The position numbers and the translations under genes were made by a program. DNA of 64,000 nt. It comes from Flavobacterium sufflavum (GTDB lineage Bacteria > Bacteroidota > Bacteroidia > Flavobacteriales > Flavobacteriaceae). Positions 9,948 to 18,629 of the stretch are shown here, one piece after another. The notes under the pieces were generated by a model. The model ran no database searches, had not been told where the DNA came from, and worked only from the letters and a program-made list of their open reading frames with translations. Each line of letters begins with the position of its first letter. Positions within the stretch are counted from its first letter, which is position 1. The stretch lies in NCBI RefSeq assembly GCF_004016525.1, contig NZ_SACJ01000015.1:1-64000 (forward strand), given 5' to 3'.

Positions 9948-9986
9948 AAACCCGTTACGTTTTCATAACCTAACGGGTTTATTCTT
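9948..9986 (+). terminator. Terminator after clpC
   Basis: Stem AAACCCGTTA (9948-9957) / TAACGGGTTT (9971-9980) with a 13-nt loop, followed by a T-rich stretch. Confidence 0.8.
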
Positions 9987-10022
9987 TTAACACAATTCTC
10001 TTTTATTTAAAGAACAAATAAC

Positions 10023-10030
10023 TACATTTG
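10023..10030 (+). promoter_or_regulatory. Putative -7 box for the rimB-rimK fusion gene
   Basis: TACATTTG is a perfect TAnnTTTG match 40 bases before the start codon. Confidence 0.4.
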
Positions 10031-10070
10031 GCGTTTAACAAAACAGTCTAAAATTCAATAAAAAATCACA

Positions 10071-11462
10071 ATGAATAAAGTTGTCGTAGGTAGCGAAGAA
10101 TGGTGTTCTTTCCCTGAATTAGGAATCCCAACAATAAAAGCCAGAGTCGATTCAGGAGCAAAAACCTCTGCCCTGCACGCTATCAATATTGCGCCATTTA
10201 TCAAACACGATTCCAATTGGGTTAAATTCGACATTAACCCTATCCAAAACAACTCTAAGACAATTATTCATTGCGAAGCACCTCTGATAGACAAAAGAAT
10301 CGTAAAAAGCTCCAGCGGATTCCGAGAACAACGTTATGTCATTCAAACCAATCTTAAAATTGGAGATGCTACCTGGCCTATAGAAGTAACCCTAACCAAT
10401 AGAGACACTATGGGTTTCAGAATGCTGTTAGGTCGCGAAGCCATGAGCGGAAGAGTTCTGGTTGATCCGGAGCAACAATTCCTCTTAGGACAACCTACCA
10501 ATGACAGCCTGAAGGAAATCTACAAAAATTCAGAAAAAGCACCTAGCGGATTACGCATTGGCCTCCTGGCCAGCAATCCCGAACTATACAGTAACAAAAG
10601 AATCATGGAGGCCGGAGAAATGCGAGGTCATGAAATGCATTTCTTAAACATCAAGGAATGCTACATCAAACTGGACGCTAAAAAACCTGAAATTCATTAT
10701 CGTGGTGGAAAAATCCTGAATGAATTTGACGCTATCATCCCTAGAATCCGACCAAGTATTACCTTTTACGGCTGTGCTTTAACACGTCAGTTTGAAGCTT
10801 TAAACGTATTTTGTTTAAACTCTTCAACTGCCATTACACAGTCCAGAGACAAACTATTTTCACTACAATTATTACTTCATAGCGGCATTGGAATTCCTAC
10901 TACAGGATTTGCCAATTCGCCTTTGGATACTGACGATTTAATAAAAATGGTCGGAGGCTCCCCTTTAATAATTAAACTATTAGAAGGGACTCAAGGAAAA
11001 GGAGTCGTATTAGCCGAAACCAAGAAAGCTGCCGAAAGTGTTATTAACGCTTTCAAAAGTTTAAATGCCAATATTCTGGTTCAGGAATTCATCAAGGAAG
11101 CTAACGGAAAAGACATTCGTTGTTTTGTGATTGATGGTAAAGTGGTAGCATCCATTCAGCGTGAAGCAATGCCCGGTGAATTCAGGGCTAATATTCATCT
11201 TGGAGGAACCGCTTCCATTATAAAAGCTACTTCCGAAGAGAAAAAAATAGCCATTAAAGCGGCTAAAGCAATGGATTTAAAAGTTGCCGGCGTAGATATT
11301 ATTCGTTCTACAAAAGGACCTTTATTACTTGAAGTAAATTCTTCTCCTGGTCTTGAAGGAATAGAAACAGCAACCAACAAAGACATTGCCGGCGAAATGA
11401 TTAAGGCTATCGAAAAAAATTTCAAATTAGACGCTGCAAATCCTAAATCGAAAGAACAATAA
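10071..11462 (+). CDS. RimB-like protease domain fused to RimK-type ATP-grasp glutamate ligase
   Basis: A 463-residue two-domain protein. Residues 1-145 match the RimB/'ATP-dependent zinc protease' family, a retropepsin-like fold with the aspartate motif [13 protein letters not shown] (Asp27) and the closing segment MLLGREAM. Residues ~155-450 are a RimK-type ATP-grasp ligase ([49 protein letters not shown]), the family that adds glutamates to ribosomal protein S6. In proteobacteria rimB and rimK are separate genes; here they are one chain. The 3' end overlaps the convergent EamA gene by 20 bases. Confidence 0.85.
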   Translation: MNKVVVGSEEWCSFPELGIPTIKARVDSGAKTSALHAINIAPFIKHDSNWVKFDINPIQNNSKTIIHCEAPLIDKRIVKSSSGFREQRYVIQTNLKIGDATWPIEVTLTNRDTMGFRMLLGREAMSGRVLVDPEQQFLLGQPTNDSLKEIYKNSEKAPSGLRIGLLASNPELYSNKRIMEAGEMRGHEMHFLNIKECYIKLDAKKPEIHYRGGKILNEFDAIIPRIRPSITFYGCALTRQFEALNVFCLNSSTAITQSRDKLFSLQLLLHSGIGIPTTGFANSPLDTDDLIKMVGGSPLIIKLLEGTQGKGVVLAETKKAAESVINAFKSLNANILVQEFIKEANGKDIRCFVIDGKVVASIQREAMPGEFRANIHLGGTASIIKATSEEKKIAIKAAKAMDLKVAGVDIIRSTKGPLLLEVNSSPGLEGIETATNKDIAGEMIKAIEKNFKLDAANPKSKEQ

Positions 11463-12291
11463 ACAATATGGATAACAGGGCTAAAACAAGCCCTGTATAA
11501 TTCAGTTTTGACAATTTTTCTTTAAAAACAACTACCCCTACAATACTTCCGAGCAAGATCACTCCCATATTCATTCCGGCAAAAACTGTCGATGGATTTG
11601 TCGAGAAAACTTGGTGCGCTTTTAAATAAAACAATATATTTCCGAAGTTAAAACAACCAACCAAAAAACCTAAAAACAGATTGTTGACTGCGAAGGATTT
11701 CTTTTCAACTATCATTTCGTACAGCACCACACAAAACATAAAAAAGAAAGCAATACTAAAAATTACAAACAGGGAAGTTGTATAAGGCACCGCTGTAAAA
11801 GCAGCTACTTTTTTAAACAGAATATCAATAATACCAAAACCCAGAAACACCAAAACAGGATACTTTAAATCCGATTTGGTAGTGTCGGCAGTTTTATTCA
11901 ACACACAAAACAAAGCCGAAAAACCAATTGCAATTCCGATTAATTTAGTAATCGAAAACACTTCCTTAAAAAGCAACCAAGCCGCTACAATAGACACAAA
12001 CAAGGACAATCTTTGAGCCGCATCAGTCTTTACAATTCCAATACTTTTGATAGAAGCAATCAAAAACAGGAAAACTACAGGCAACAAAATCCCCAAACTC
12101 AAATACAGAGAAAAAGGAGTTTCAGCACTAATGTTTTTTACATCAGGAGAAAAAACAACATAACAAAGTAATAAGGCAAAAATGTAATTGAATAATACTA
12201 TTTGCTTTGCATTGGCTGACCATTTTCGGGCTATTTTAAAAATCACTCCTACCGAAACACTACATACAATACTCAATAACAAATACAACAT
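11443..12291 (-). CDS. EamA/DMT-family membrane transporter
   Basis: A 282-residue integral membrane protein with about ten hydrophobic helices in two halves, the layout of the drug/metabolite transporter superfamily. The end of the first half ([22 protein letters not shown]) and of the second ([19 protein letters not shown]) each show the family's 'E-x(2-4)-K-glycine helix' signature. Substrate unknown. Its 3' end overlaps the rimB-rimK fusion gene tail to tail, so the two transcripts must run into each other. Confidence 0.75.
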   Translation of the reverse strand: MLYLLLSIVCSVSVGVIFKIARKWSANAKQIVLFNYIFALLLCYVVFSPDVKNISAETPFSLYLSLGILLPVVFLFLIASIKSIGIVKTDAAQRLSLFVSIVAAWLLFKEVFSITKLIGIAIGFSALFCVLNKTADTTKSDLKYPVLVFLGFGIIDILFKKVAAFTAVPYTTSLFVIFSIAFFFMFCVVLYEMIVEKKSFAVNNLFLGFLVGCFNFGNILFYLKAHQVFSTNPSTVFAGMNMGVILLGSIVGVVVFKEKLSKLNYTGLVLALLSILFIVLSI

Positions 12292-12320
12292 AAAAACTAA
12301 CTTTAAAGCTCAAAAACACA

Positions 12321-12348
12321 AAAGCCATCCGACGCGTCAGATGGCTTT
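12321..12348 (-). terminator. Terminator after pit
   Basis: Stem AAAGCCATC (12321-12329) / GATGGCTTT (12340-12348). On the minus strand it ends the DUF47-pit transcript, followed by a T-rich run. Confidence 0.7.
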
Positions 12349-12368
12349 CTATATTTTATAATCTAATT

Positions 12369-13715
12369 TTACAAGAAAATATTTAAAATGTAATAACAAA
12401 TTGCTGCTAAAAATGCTGAAACAGGAATAGTCAATACCCAGGCCCATAACAAACTTACAGTCACCCCCCAACGAACAGCCGAAACACGTTTGGTCAAACC
12501 AACTCCGATAATCGATCCTGTAATGGTATGTGTTGTACTTACCGGCACTTTAAAATGTTCTGTAAAATAAAGTGTCAAAGCACCTGCCGTTTCAGCCGCA
12601 ACCCCTTCAAAAGAAGTTACTTTGGTAATCTTGGAACCCATTGTTTTTACAATTTTCCAACCACCACTTAATGTTCCAACAGCAATAGCAGTATAACAAG
12701 CTAAAGGAATCCATTCCGGCATTGTTCCTTTTATTCCTTTATCATCATCCGGAAGAACTACTTGTAACCAATCTGGAAGACTTACAATGTCAACACCACT
12801 GGTTTTAATATAAACCGCTACTGCAGCCGCAATAATACCCATTACTTTTTGCGAATCGTTTCCTCCGTGACCTAAACTAAAAGCTGCCGAAGATAATAAT
12901 TGCATTTTTTTCAAAACTGCTTCAGATTTGTGTAAATTTAAACTACTAAATACTAAAGCAAATATTGAAATTGACAATATGATAAAAGCTACCAAAAACC
13001 ATTTAATATTGTGTGATTCAAAAACTACACTCCAAAAATGAGATTCGAAACGAGGTTTTTCGATATCAGCAAAAGAAACTAACTCACCATTAACGAACCA
13101 GATAGTTGCAATCATTAATGCTACTGTAAATATCTTAGGGCCAATTTTTTTTCGCGAAGCATTCAATAACCAAATCGATATAAAATAAGAAGCTAACACT
13201 CCTAATAAAGGTGCCAAAACAATAAAAGCAATAATGATAACAACCCCCGAAGGCATCCCACCGTCTTTTCCTGCTTTGTACCAGCTTACAATATCATACC
13301 AATGCTTAGTATGTTCTACTCCATCTTCAATAATAGTATAATCTGAAAATCCGTGTATTGCAATCGCATGAGCAATCGCTGCTCCTGCAAAACCTCCAAT
13401 TAAAGTATGTGATGAACTGGAAGGTATCCCTTGCCACCAGGTAATTAAATTCCAAACGATGGCCGCAACAACTCCCGCAAGAATTACGGTTAAATTAATT
13501 TGGCTGGCATCAGCAGTTTTTGCGACTGTATTAGCCACTCCTAAACCAAAAACCCAATAGGCCAGAAAATTAAAAAAAGCAGCCCAAACAACTGCCTGAA
13601 AAGGAGTCAATACTTTTGTAGCAACTACCGTTGCAATAGCATTAGCAGCATCATGAAAACCGTTTATGTAGTCAAAAATAAGTGCTAAAACTATAATTGT
13701 GATAAGTAAAGTCAT
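12369..13715 (-). CDS. Low-affinity inorganic phosphate transporter, PiT family
   Basis: A 448-residue polytopic membrane protein. The two inverted signature repeats of PiT carriers are clear: near the N-terminus FDYINGFHDAANAIATVVAT and SSSHTLIGGFAGA, and in the C-terminal half SLGHGGNDSQKVMG and STTHTITGSIIGVGLT. It imports metal-phosphate with protons or sodium. The adjoining DUF47 gene, 29 bases upstream on the same strand, is the usual partner. Confidence 0.92.
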   Translation of the reverse strand: MTLLITIIVLALIFDYINGFHDAANAIATVVATKVLTPFQAVVWAAFFNFLAYWVFGLGVANTVAKTADASQINLTVILAGVVAAIVWNLITWWQGIPSSSSHTLIGGFAGAAIAHAIAIHGFSDYTIIEDGVEHTKHWYDIVSWYKAGKDGGMPSGVVIIIAFIVLAPLLGVLASYFISIWLLNASRKKIGPKIFTVALMIATIWFVNGELVSFADIEKPRFESHFWSVVFESHNIKWFLVAFIILSISIFALVFSSLNLHKSEAVLKKMQLLSSAAFSLGHGGNDSQKVMGIIAAAVAVYIKTSGVDIVSLPDWLQVVLPDDDKGIKGTMPEWIPLACYTAIAVGTLSGGWKIVKTMGSKITKVTSFEGVAAETAGALTLYFTEHFKVPVSTTHTITGSIIGVGLTKRVSAVRWGVTVSLLWAWVLTIPVSAFLAAICYYILNIFL

Positions 13716-13744
13716 ACGTGATTACTTCAAAAGAATAATTAAAT

Positions 13745-14389
13745 TTAAGAATGTTTAACCGAAATAGATTCTAAAACGCTCGCTACACTCTTACATTTGT
13801 CAGTAGCCGATTCCAAAATAGATAATACTTCTTTGTATTTAATGATGCTCTTAGCGTCAGTTTCGTTTTCAAAAATTTCAAAAACAGCTTTATTATAAAC
13901 ATTATCCGATTTGTTTTCTAACTTAGAAATCTTAGCACAAGCCGCTTTAATTTTGTGTGCGTTTTTAAAATCTCTCAATTCTTTTACCGCAATTTCGATA
14001 TTCTGACAAGCTTCAAGGTTAATCTCTGTCAATTTTCGAATTGATTTAGTAATCTTATCTACCTGATACAAGCGCATGATACTTGAAGCACCGTGCAAAC
14101 GATCAGCAACATTATCAATAGAAGTTACCAATGAATGAATATCTTCACGGTCAAATGGAGTAATAAAGTTTTTACTCAACTCTAAATTTGTCTGACGTGT
14201 AATATCTTCTCCTTTTTGCTCTAATTCATCAATTTTATGAAAAAGAACTTCTCTTTCTTTTAAAGGAAGGTTTACAGCTTCGTGTAAATTAGAAGCCAAC
14301 TCAATCAAATTGCTAGAAGCTTCTTCAAAAAGTGGAAAGAATTTTTTATCCTTTGGTACTAAAAATTGGAAAATACTGTTTATTGACAT
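13745..14389 (-). CDS. DUF47 family protein (PhoU-like Pit accessory)
   Basis: A 214-residue all-helical protein with the PhoU-like pattern of the DUF47 family (ELEQKGEDITRQ and ENKSDNVYNKAV segments). Members are almost always encoded beside pit genes and are thought to regulate phosphate uptake; pit follows after 29 bases. A TAnnTTTG promoter stands 24 bases upstream. Confidence 0.85.
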   Translation of the reverse strand: MSINSIFQFLVPKDKKFFPLFEEASSNLIELASNLHEAVNLPLKEREVLFHKIDELEQKGEDITRQTNLELSKNFITPFDREDIHSLVTSIDNVADRLHGASSIMRLYQVDKITKSIRKLTEINLEACQNIEIAVKELRDFKNAHKIKAACAKISKLENKSDNVYNKAVFEIFENETDAKSIIKYKEVLSILESATDKCKSVASVLESISVKHS

Positions 14390-14412
14390 TTTTTGCTTTA
14401 TTTTTTAGATAG

Positions 14413-14443
14413 CAAAAATACTTTTTTTTATTTCATGTTAAAG
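14413..14443 (-). promoter_or_regulatory. Promoter of the DUF47-pit operon
   Basis: Minus strand: TATTTTTG (14413-14420) is a perfect -7 box, and CTTT (14440-14443) lies 19 nt upstream in the -33 position. Confidence 0.55.
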
Positions 14444-14829
14444 TTATTTCAAAAATTAATACTCCTAAAATCTTAAAATTTCATGCTCTCGTCAGTTCGA
14501 ATGTTTTTTACGCAATGATAACTAAGCGAAAAAACATATCAAAAACGTCCGTTCGAGTGAGTTTTCAGAAAATGCGAACAGCTTTTTCTAAAAATTTGTA
14601 TCGAGAACCCTTTTTAAGCATTTCATTAACAGCATTAAATCAAAGACGTGACTTCTTTTCAAACTTCTACTCATTAATCCCAAAGTTTCAAAACACATTC
14701 TTAACCTATTATTTTTCACAAAAAACAAGCTATTTCAAAAAATTTAAAGCCGAATCGCTATAATTAAAGACAGTAAAAACATATATTTGCTCTTTTTTTA
14801 AAATTATTCACAAAAACCAAATAAAGGTT
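14444..14829. other. Gene-free stretch with repeat-like wording
   Basis: CGTCAGTTCGAATG (14490-14503) and CGTCCGTTCGAGTG (14547-14560) are near copies of each other, and GTATCGAGAACC follows near 14600; such wording resembles Flavobacterium intergenic repeat remnants. An open frame of 82 codons (14515-14763) crosses this wording, has no promoter or start context and resembles nothing I know, so it is not called as a gene. Confidence 0.4.
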
Positions 14830-14858
14830 TTTGCTTTTTATAAAAAACTGTATTTTTG
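14830..14858 (+). promoter_or_regulatory. Promoter of the thr operon
   Basis: TTTG (14830-14833) and the perfect -7 box TATTTTTG (14851-14858) are separated by 17 nt. The leader-peptide ATG lies only 9 nt after the -7 box, so the 5' UTR must be very short or the peptide nearly leaderless. Confidence 0.65.
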
Positions 14859-14867
14859 GGAACTATT

Positions 14868-14954
14868 ATGACAAACAACAGAACTACATATCACTCTTCG
14901 ATAAAAACTCAAATTTGGGTTTCAGTTTCTGTTACAACTACTACTACCCCTTAG
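14868..14954 (+). CDS. Threonine-rich leader peptide (putative thr attenuator)
   Basis: A 28-codon open frame between the thr promoter and thrA. It ends in VSVTTTTTP, with five consecutive Thr codons (ACA ACT ACT ACT ACC) just before Pro and stop; two more Thr codons lie at positions 6 and 7. A hairpin TACCCC-TTA-GGGGTA (14945-14959) overlaps the stop codon, so a ribosome stalled or terminating here would block it. This is the design of amino-acid attenuator leaders, in which ribosome speed at codons of the end product controls structural-gene expression. The mechanism is inferred; no strong T-tract terminator is evident before thrA. Confidence 0.7.
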   Translation: MTNNRTTYHSSIKTQIWVSVSVTTTTTP

Positions 14955-15050
14955 GGGTATTCATCATTACATATAATCCTGATTGATACATACTTTTTTA
15001 TTAGAAGAAAGGTGTTGGGTGTATATAAAATATTGCATTTTTAAAATAAA
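14945..15050 (+). promoter_or_regulatory. Putative attenuator segment of the thr leader
   Basis: The hairpin TACCCC/GGGGTA with a 3-nt loop sits on the leader stop codon, followed by GATTGATAC and a T6 run (14995-15000). About 100 untranslated bases then lead to thrA. Which structures compete cannot be settled by eye. Confidence 0.4.
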
Positions 15051-15059
15051 ACAAACAAA

Positions 15060-17507
15060 ATGAAAGTATTAAAATTTGGCGGAACTTCGGTAGCCAATGC
15101 AAAAAATATAAAACTAGTTTTAGATATTGTTCTCAACAAAGCTAAAAAGGACAAACTAATTGTTGTTGTTTCTGCCCTTAGCAAAGTAACTGATTTATTG
15201 CAATTAGCAGCTTCAAAAGCCGCTTCAAATGATGAAACATACAAAGACATCGTTGCTGAAATCGAGAAAAAACACTTAGACGCTTTAAAAGAATTAATTC
15301 CTGTAAGCGAACAAAGCAGTTTATTAAGCCACATTAAAAGAATCATCAACCACCTTGAAACTATTTTAGATGGTTGTTTCCTTCTTGGCGAATTATCTGC
15401 AAGAACATCTGATACTATTTTAAGTTTTGGCGAATTACTTTCATCCTACATCATTGCCGAATCTTTAAAGCAAAACCTTAAAAACAGCAGTTACAAAGAT
15501 AGCCGTGAGTTGATTAAGACCAACAACAATTACGGAAAAGCAGCCGTAAACTTTGAAGTAACTAACTTATTAACTACTACATTTTTTAGTTCGAATGACT
15601 CTCAGGTAGTGGTTATGCCTGGATTTATAGCTTCTTCTTTAGACGAAATCAATACAACTTTAGGTCGTGGTGGATCAGATTACACTGCAGCTATTATGGC
15701 TGGAGCTTTAAATGCTACTGAACTGGAAATCTGGACTGACGTAAACGGAATGTTTACTGCTAATCCTAAAATTGTAAAACAAGCCCAGCCTATTGCATCT
15801 ATCTCCTATCAGGAAGCGATGGAGTTATCGCATTTTGGAGCTAAGGTTTTATACCCGCCAACAATCCAACCGGTATTAAGAAAGAATATTCCAATTCATA
15901 TCAAAAACACTTTCGAACCGGAAGCTGAAGGAACTTACATTTCTGATGTTTCTACTTCGAATGGAAATCCGGCAAGAGGAATCAGTCATATTGACAATAT
16001 TACTTTGATTACACTGGAAGGTCCTGGGATGATAGGTGTTTCGGGTTCATCAAAAAGACTTTTCGAAGTTTTATCGAATGAAAGCATCAACGTAATTTTC
16101 ATCACTCAGGCTTCTTCTGAGCATTCTATTTGCATCGGAATCTTAAATAGTGACGCCGAAGTTGCCGAAAATGCCATCAACAAAGCATTCGAAATCGAAA
16201 TTGCACAAAACAAAATCGACCCATGCATTGTTGAGAAAAACCTTTGCATCATTGCATTGGTAGGTGAAAACATGAAAAACCACCAGGGACTAAGCGGAAG
16301 AATGTTTAGTACTTTGGGTAAAAATAACGTGAACATCAGAGCGATTGCCCAAGGTGCTTCCGAAAGAAATATCTCGGCAGTAATTAACGAAAGAGACGTT
16401 AAAAAAGCCCTGAACACTTTACACGAAAACTTCTTTGAGGAAAACACCAAACAGCTGAATTTATTCGTAATGGGGGTTGGAAATGTAGGTGAGAAATTCA
16501 TCGAGCAAATCCACCAACAAAAGAAATTCTTAAAAGAAAATCTTAAAATCAATGTTCGCGTAATTGCCTTGTCTAATTCAAGAAAAATGCACTTTGATGA
16601 CGATGCCATTGATTTAGACTCATGGCAAACAGCTCTTGACAACGGAGAAACAGCTAACAAAGAATTATTTCTGGAAAAAGTAGCTGCGTTAAATTTACGT
16701 AACTCTATTTTTGTAGATATTACTGCCAATGCTGATGTGGCTGCTACTTACGAACACTTTTTAAGACAAAGTGTTGGTGTGGTAACTTGTAACAAAATTG
16801 CCTGTGCTTCGGCTTATGACAATTACAAAAATTTGAAAAAATTATCAAGACAATACAATGCCCCTTTCTTATTTGAAACCAATGTGGGTGCAGGATTGCC
16901 AATTATCGATACCGTTAAAAACTTAATCGCTTCAGGTGATAAAGTGCATAAAATCCAGGCGGTTTTATCAGGAAGTTTGAACTTTATCTTTAACAATTTT
17001 GACGAAAACAACTCGTTCCATGATGTAGTTAAAGAAGCAGGAGTTCAAGGATTTACAGAACCTGATCCAAAGATTGACTTAAGTGGAATTGACGTTGCCA
17101 GAAAAATTCTGATTTTAATTCGCGAAAGCGGTTATAAAATGGAAATTGAAGATATTGAAAACCAGGCTTTCTTACCAAAGGAATGCATGGACACTAAAAA
17201 CAACGAGGAGTTTTTCAAATCGTTAATTACCTACAACAGTCATTTTGAAGGTATTTTGGCAGAAGCAAAACAAAAAGACAGCAGATTGAAATTTGTGGCT
17301 CAATTTGAAAATGGAAAAGCAAGCGTAGGTTTGCAATTCATCCCAAAAGACCATCCTTTCTACAACTTAGAAGGAAAAGACAATATTGTTTTATTCTTCA
17401 CTGACCGTTACGTAGACCAACCTTTATTGATAAAAGGTGCCGGTGCCGGAGCAGCGGTTACAGCTTCGGGAATTTTTGCCGATGTAATTAGAATAGGAAA
17501 CGTATAA
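15060..17507 (+). CDS. thrA: Bifunctional aspartokinase / homoserine dehydrogenase
   Basis: Catalyses the first and third steps from aspartate to threonine. The 815-residue chain starts with the aspartokinase signature KFGGTSVANA; two ACT-type regulatory segments lie around residues 315-460 (LITLEGPGMIGVSGSSKRLF and IIALVGENM). The homoserine dehydrogenase part starts at residue ~465 with the NAD(P)-binding loop GVGNVG (472-477) and continues with VTCNKIACA and SGSLNFIF. The length fits the fused ThrA/MetL family; placement before thrB and thrC favours the ThrA role. A Thr-rich leader peptide lies upstream. Confidence 0.95.
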   Translation: MKVLKFGGTSVANAKNIKLVLDIVLNKAKKDKLIVVVSALSKVTDLLQLAASKAASNDETYKDIVAEIEKKHLDALKELIPVSEQSSLLSHIKRIINHLETILDGCFLLGELSARTSDTILSFGELLSSYIIAESLKQNLKNSSYKDSRELIKTNNNYGKAAVNFEVTNLLTTTFFSSNDSQVVVMPGFIASSLDEINTTLGRGGSDYTAAIMAGALNATELEIWTDVNGMFTANPKIVKQAQPIASISYQEAMELSHFGAKVLYPPTIQPVLRKNIPIHIKNTFEPEAEGTYISDVSTSNGNPARGISHIDNITLITLEGPGMIGVSGSSKRLFEVLSNESINVIFITQASSEHSICIGILNSDAEVAENAINKAFEIEIAQNKIDPCIVEKNLCIIALVGENMKNHQGLSGRMFSTLGKNNVNIRAIAQGASERNISAVINERDVKKALNTLHENFFEENTKQLNLFVMGVGNVGEKFIEQIHQQKKFLKENLKINVRVIALSNSRKMHFDDDAIDLDSWQTALDNGETANKELFLEKVAALNLRNSIFVDITANADVAATYEHFLRQSVGVVTCNKIACASAYDNYKNLKKLSRQYNAPFLFETNVGAGLPIIDTVKNLIASGDKVHKIQAVLSGSLNFIFNNFDENNSFHDVVKEAGVQGFTEPDPKIDLSGIDVARKILILIRESGYKMEIEDIENQAFLPKECMDTKNNEEFFKSLITYNSHFEGILAEAKQKDSRLKFVAQFENGKASVGLQFIPKDHPFYNLEGKDNIVLFFTDRYVDQPLLIKGAGAGAAVTASGIFADVIRIGNV

Positions 17508-17587
17508 TGTAGTTTAAAGTTTTTAGTTGATGGTTGATAGCTAAAATCAACCGACAACCAACAACTGACAACCAACAACATAAATTT
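17508..17587. repeat. Phrase-repeat spacer between thrA and thrB
   Basis: Two tandem 14-base units GACAACCAACAACT/A (17553-17566 and 17567-17580) follow a hairpin GGTTGAT (17532-17538) / ATCAACC (17546-17552). Low-complexity, non-coding in appearance. Confidence 0.7.
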
Positions 17588-18508
17588 ATGAATGAAGTAA
17601 AAGTATTTTGCCCTGCAACTATTGCCAACCTTTCCTGCGGATTTGATGTCCTAGGATTGTGTTTAGACAATGTAGGTGACGAAATGATTGTTCGAAAAAC
17701 AACTGAAAAAGGCGTTCGCATCAGCAAAATTGAAGGTGCTAATTTACCTTTGGAAGCCGAGAAAAACGTTGCGGGAGTAGCTTTATTAGCAATGCTGGAA
17801 GAAGTAGATGCCGATTTTGGTTTCGAAATCGAAATTTACAAACACATCAAAGCCGGAAGCGGTATTGGTAGTTCGGCTGCCAGTTCAGCGGGAGCAGTTT
17901 TTGCTGCCAACGAATTATTAGGCAATCCGTTCTCCAGAAAAGAATTAGTGAAATTTGCAATGCAAGGCGAAAAATTGGCTTCAGGAAATGCCCATGCCGA
18001 TAACGTTGCTCCTGCCCTTTTAGGCGGATTCACGTTGGTTAGAAGTTCAAATCCTTTGGATATTATCAAAATTGATAGCCCTGACGAATTGTTTGCAACG
18101 GTAATTCACCCGCAAATTGAATTGAAAACATCGGATGCCCGTTCGGTATTAAAACAAACCGTTTCCCTAAAAAGTGCTATTACCCAATGGGGAAATGTGG
18201 GAGGATTAGTTGCCGGATTGTACACTCAAGATTACGATTTAATTGGACGTTCACTGCATGACGAAATTGTAGAACCGTTACGCAGCGTATTAATCCCTGG
18301 TTTTGACTTAATCAAACAATCGGCTTTAGAAAACGGAGCTTTAGGTTCAGGAATTTCAGGTTCCGGTCCTTCTATTTTTGCATTAAGCAGAGGAAAAGAA
18401 ACCGCCGAAAAAATTGCCAAAGGCATGAGTGTGGTTTACGATACGATGAATTTACCTTATGAAATTCATGTGTGTAAAGTAAATGATACCGGAATGAAAG
18501 TAATTTAG
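17588..18508 (+). CDS. thrB: Homoserine kinase
   Basis: GHMP-family kinase that phosphorylates homoserine. The 306-residue protein has the N-terminal CPATIANLSCGFDVLG motif, the ATP loop GSGIGSSAASSAG and the C-terminal GSGISGSGPSIFA motif. I place the start at the ATG giving MNEVKVF; the open frame runs 18 codons further upstream from a TTG, but that stretch is the phrase-repeat spacer. Middle gene of thrABC. Confidence 0.95.
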   Translation: MNEVKVFCPATIANLSCGFDVLGLCLDNVGDEMIVRKTTEKGVRISKIEGANLPLEAEKNVAGVALLAMLEEVDADFGFEIEIYKHIKAGSGIGSSAASSAGAVFAANELLGNPFSRKELVKFAMQGEKLASGNAHADNVAPALLGGFTLVRSSNPLDIIKIDSPDELFATVIHPQIELKTSDARSVLKQTVSLKSAITQWGNVGGLVAGLYTQDYDLIGRSLHDEIVEPLRSVLIPGFDLIKQSALENGALGSGISGSGPSIFALSRGKETAEKIAKGMSVVYDTMNLPYEIHVCKVNDTGMKVI

Positions 18509-18629
18509 TCCCTAGTACTTAGTCCTTAGCCTTTAGTAAAAAACTAAGGACTAAGGACTAACTGCTAAGGACTCATAAAAAATAAATCTAAGGACTAAGT
18601 ACTAATAAACTAAGGACTATTATAAAAAA
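18509..18629. repeat. CTAAGGACT phrase repeats between thrB and thrC
   Basis: Five CTAAGGACT units (starting at 18544, 18551, 18564, 18588 and 18610) at uneven spacing. An inverted copy CTTAGTCCTTAG (18518-18529) is perfectly complementary to CTAAGGACTAAG (18544-18555), giving a 12-bp hairpin with a 14-nt loop inside the operon. Confidence 0.8.

Noticed and set aside
14515-14763. 82-codon frame between DUF47 and the thr leader
   Set aside because: Crosses repeat-like wording, has no promoter box or recognisable protein pattern.
16106-16729. 207-codon antisense frame inside thrA
   Set aside because: Long antisense frames are expected opposite this gene's codon use; the Cys/Phe/Ser-rich translation has no domain pattern, and thrA is certain.
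18518-18618. CTAAGGACT repeats considered as a CRISPR array
   Set aside because: Units are only 9 bases, overlap or are spaced 13-24 bases unevenly, and no cas genes are near.
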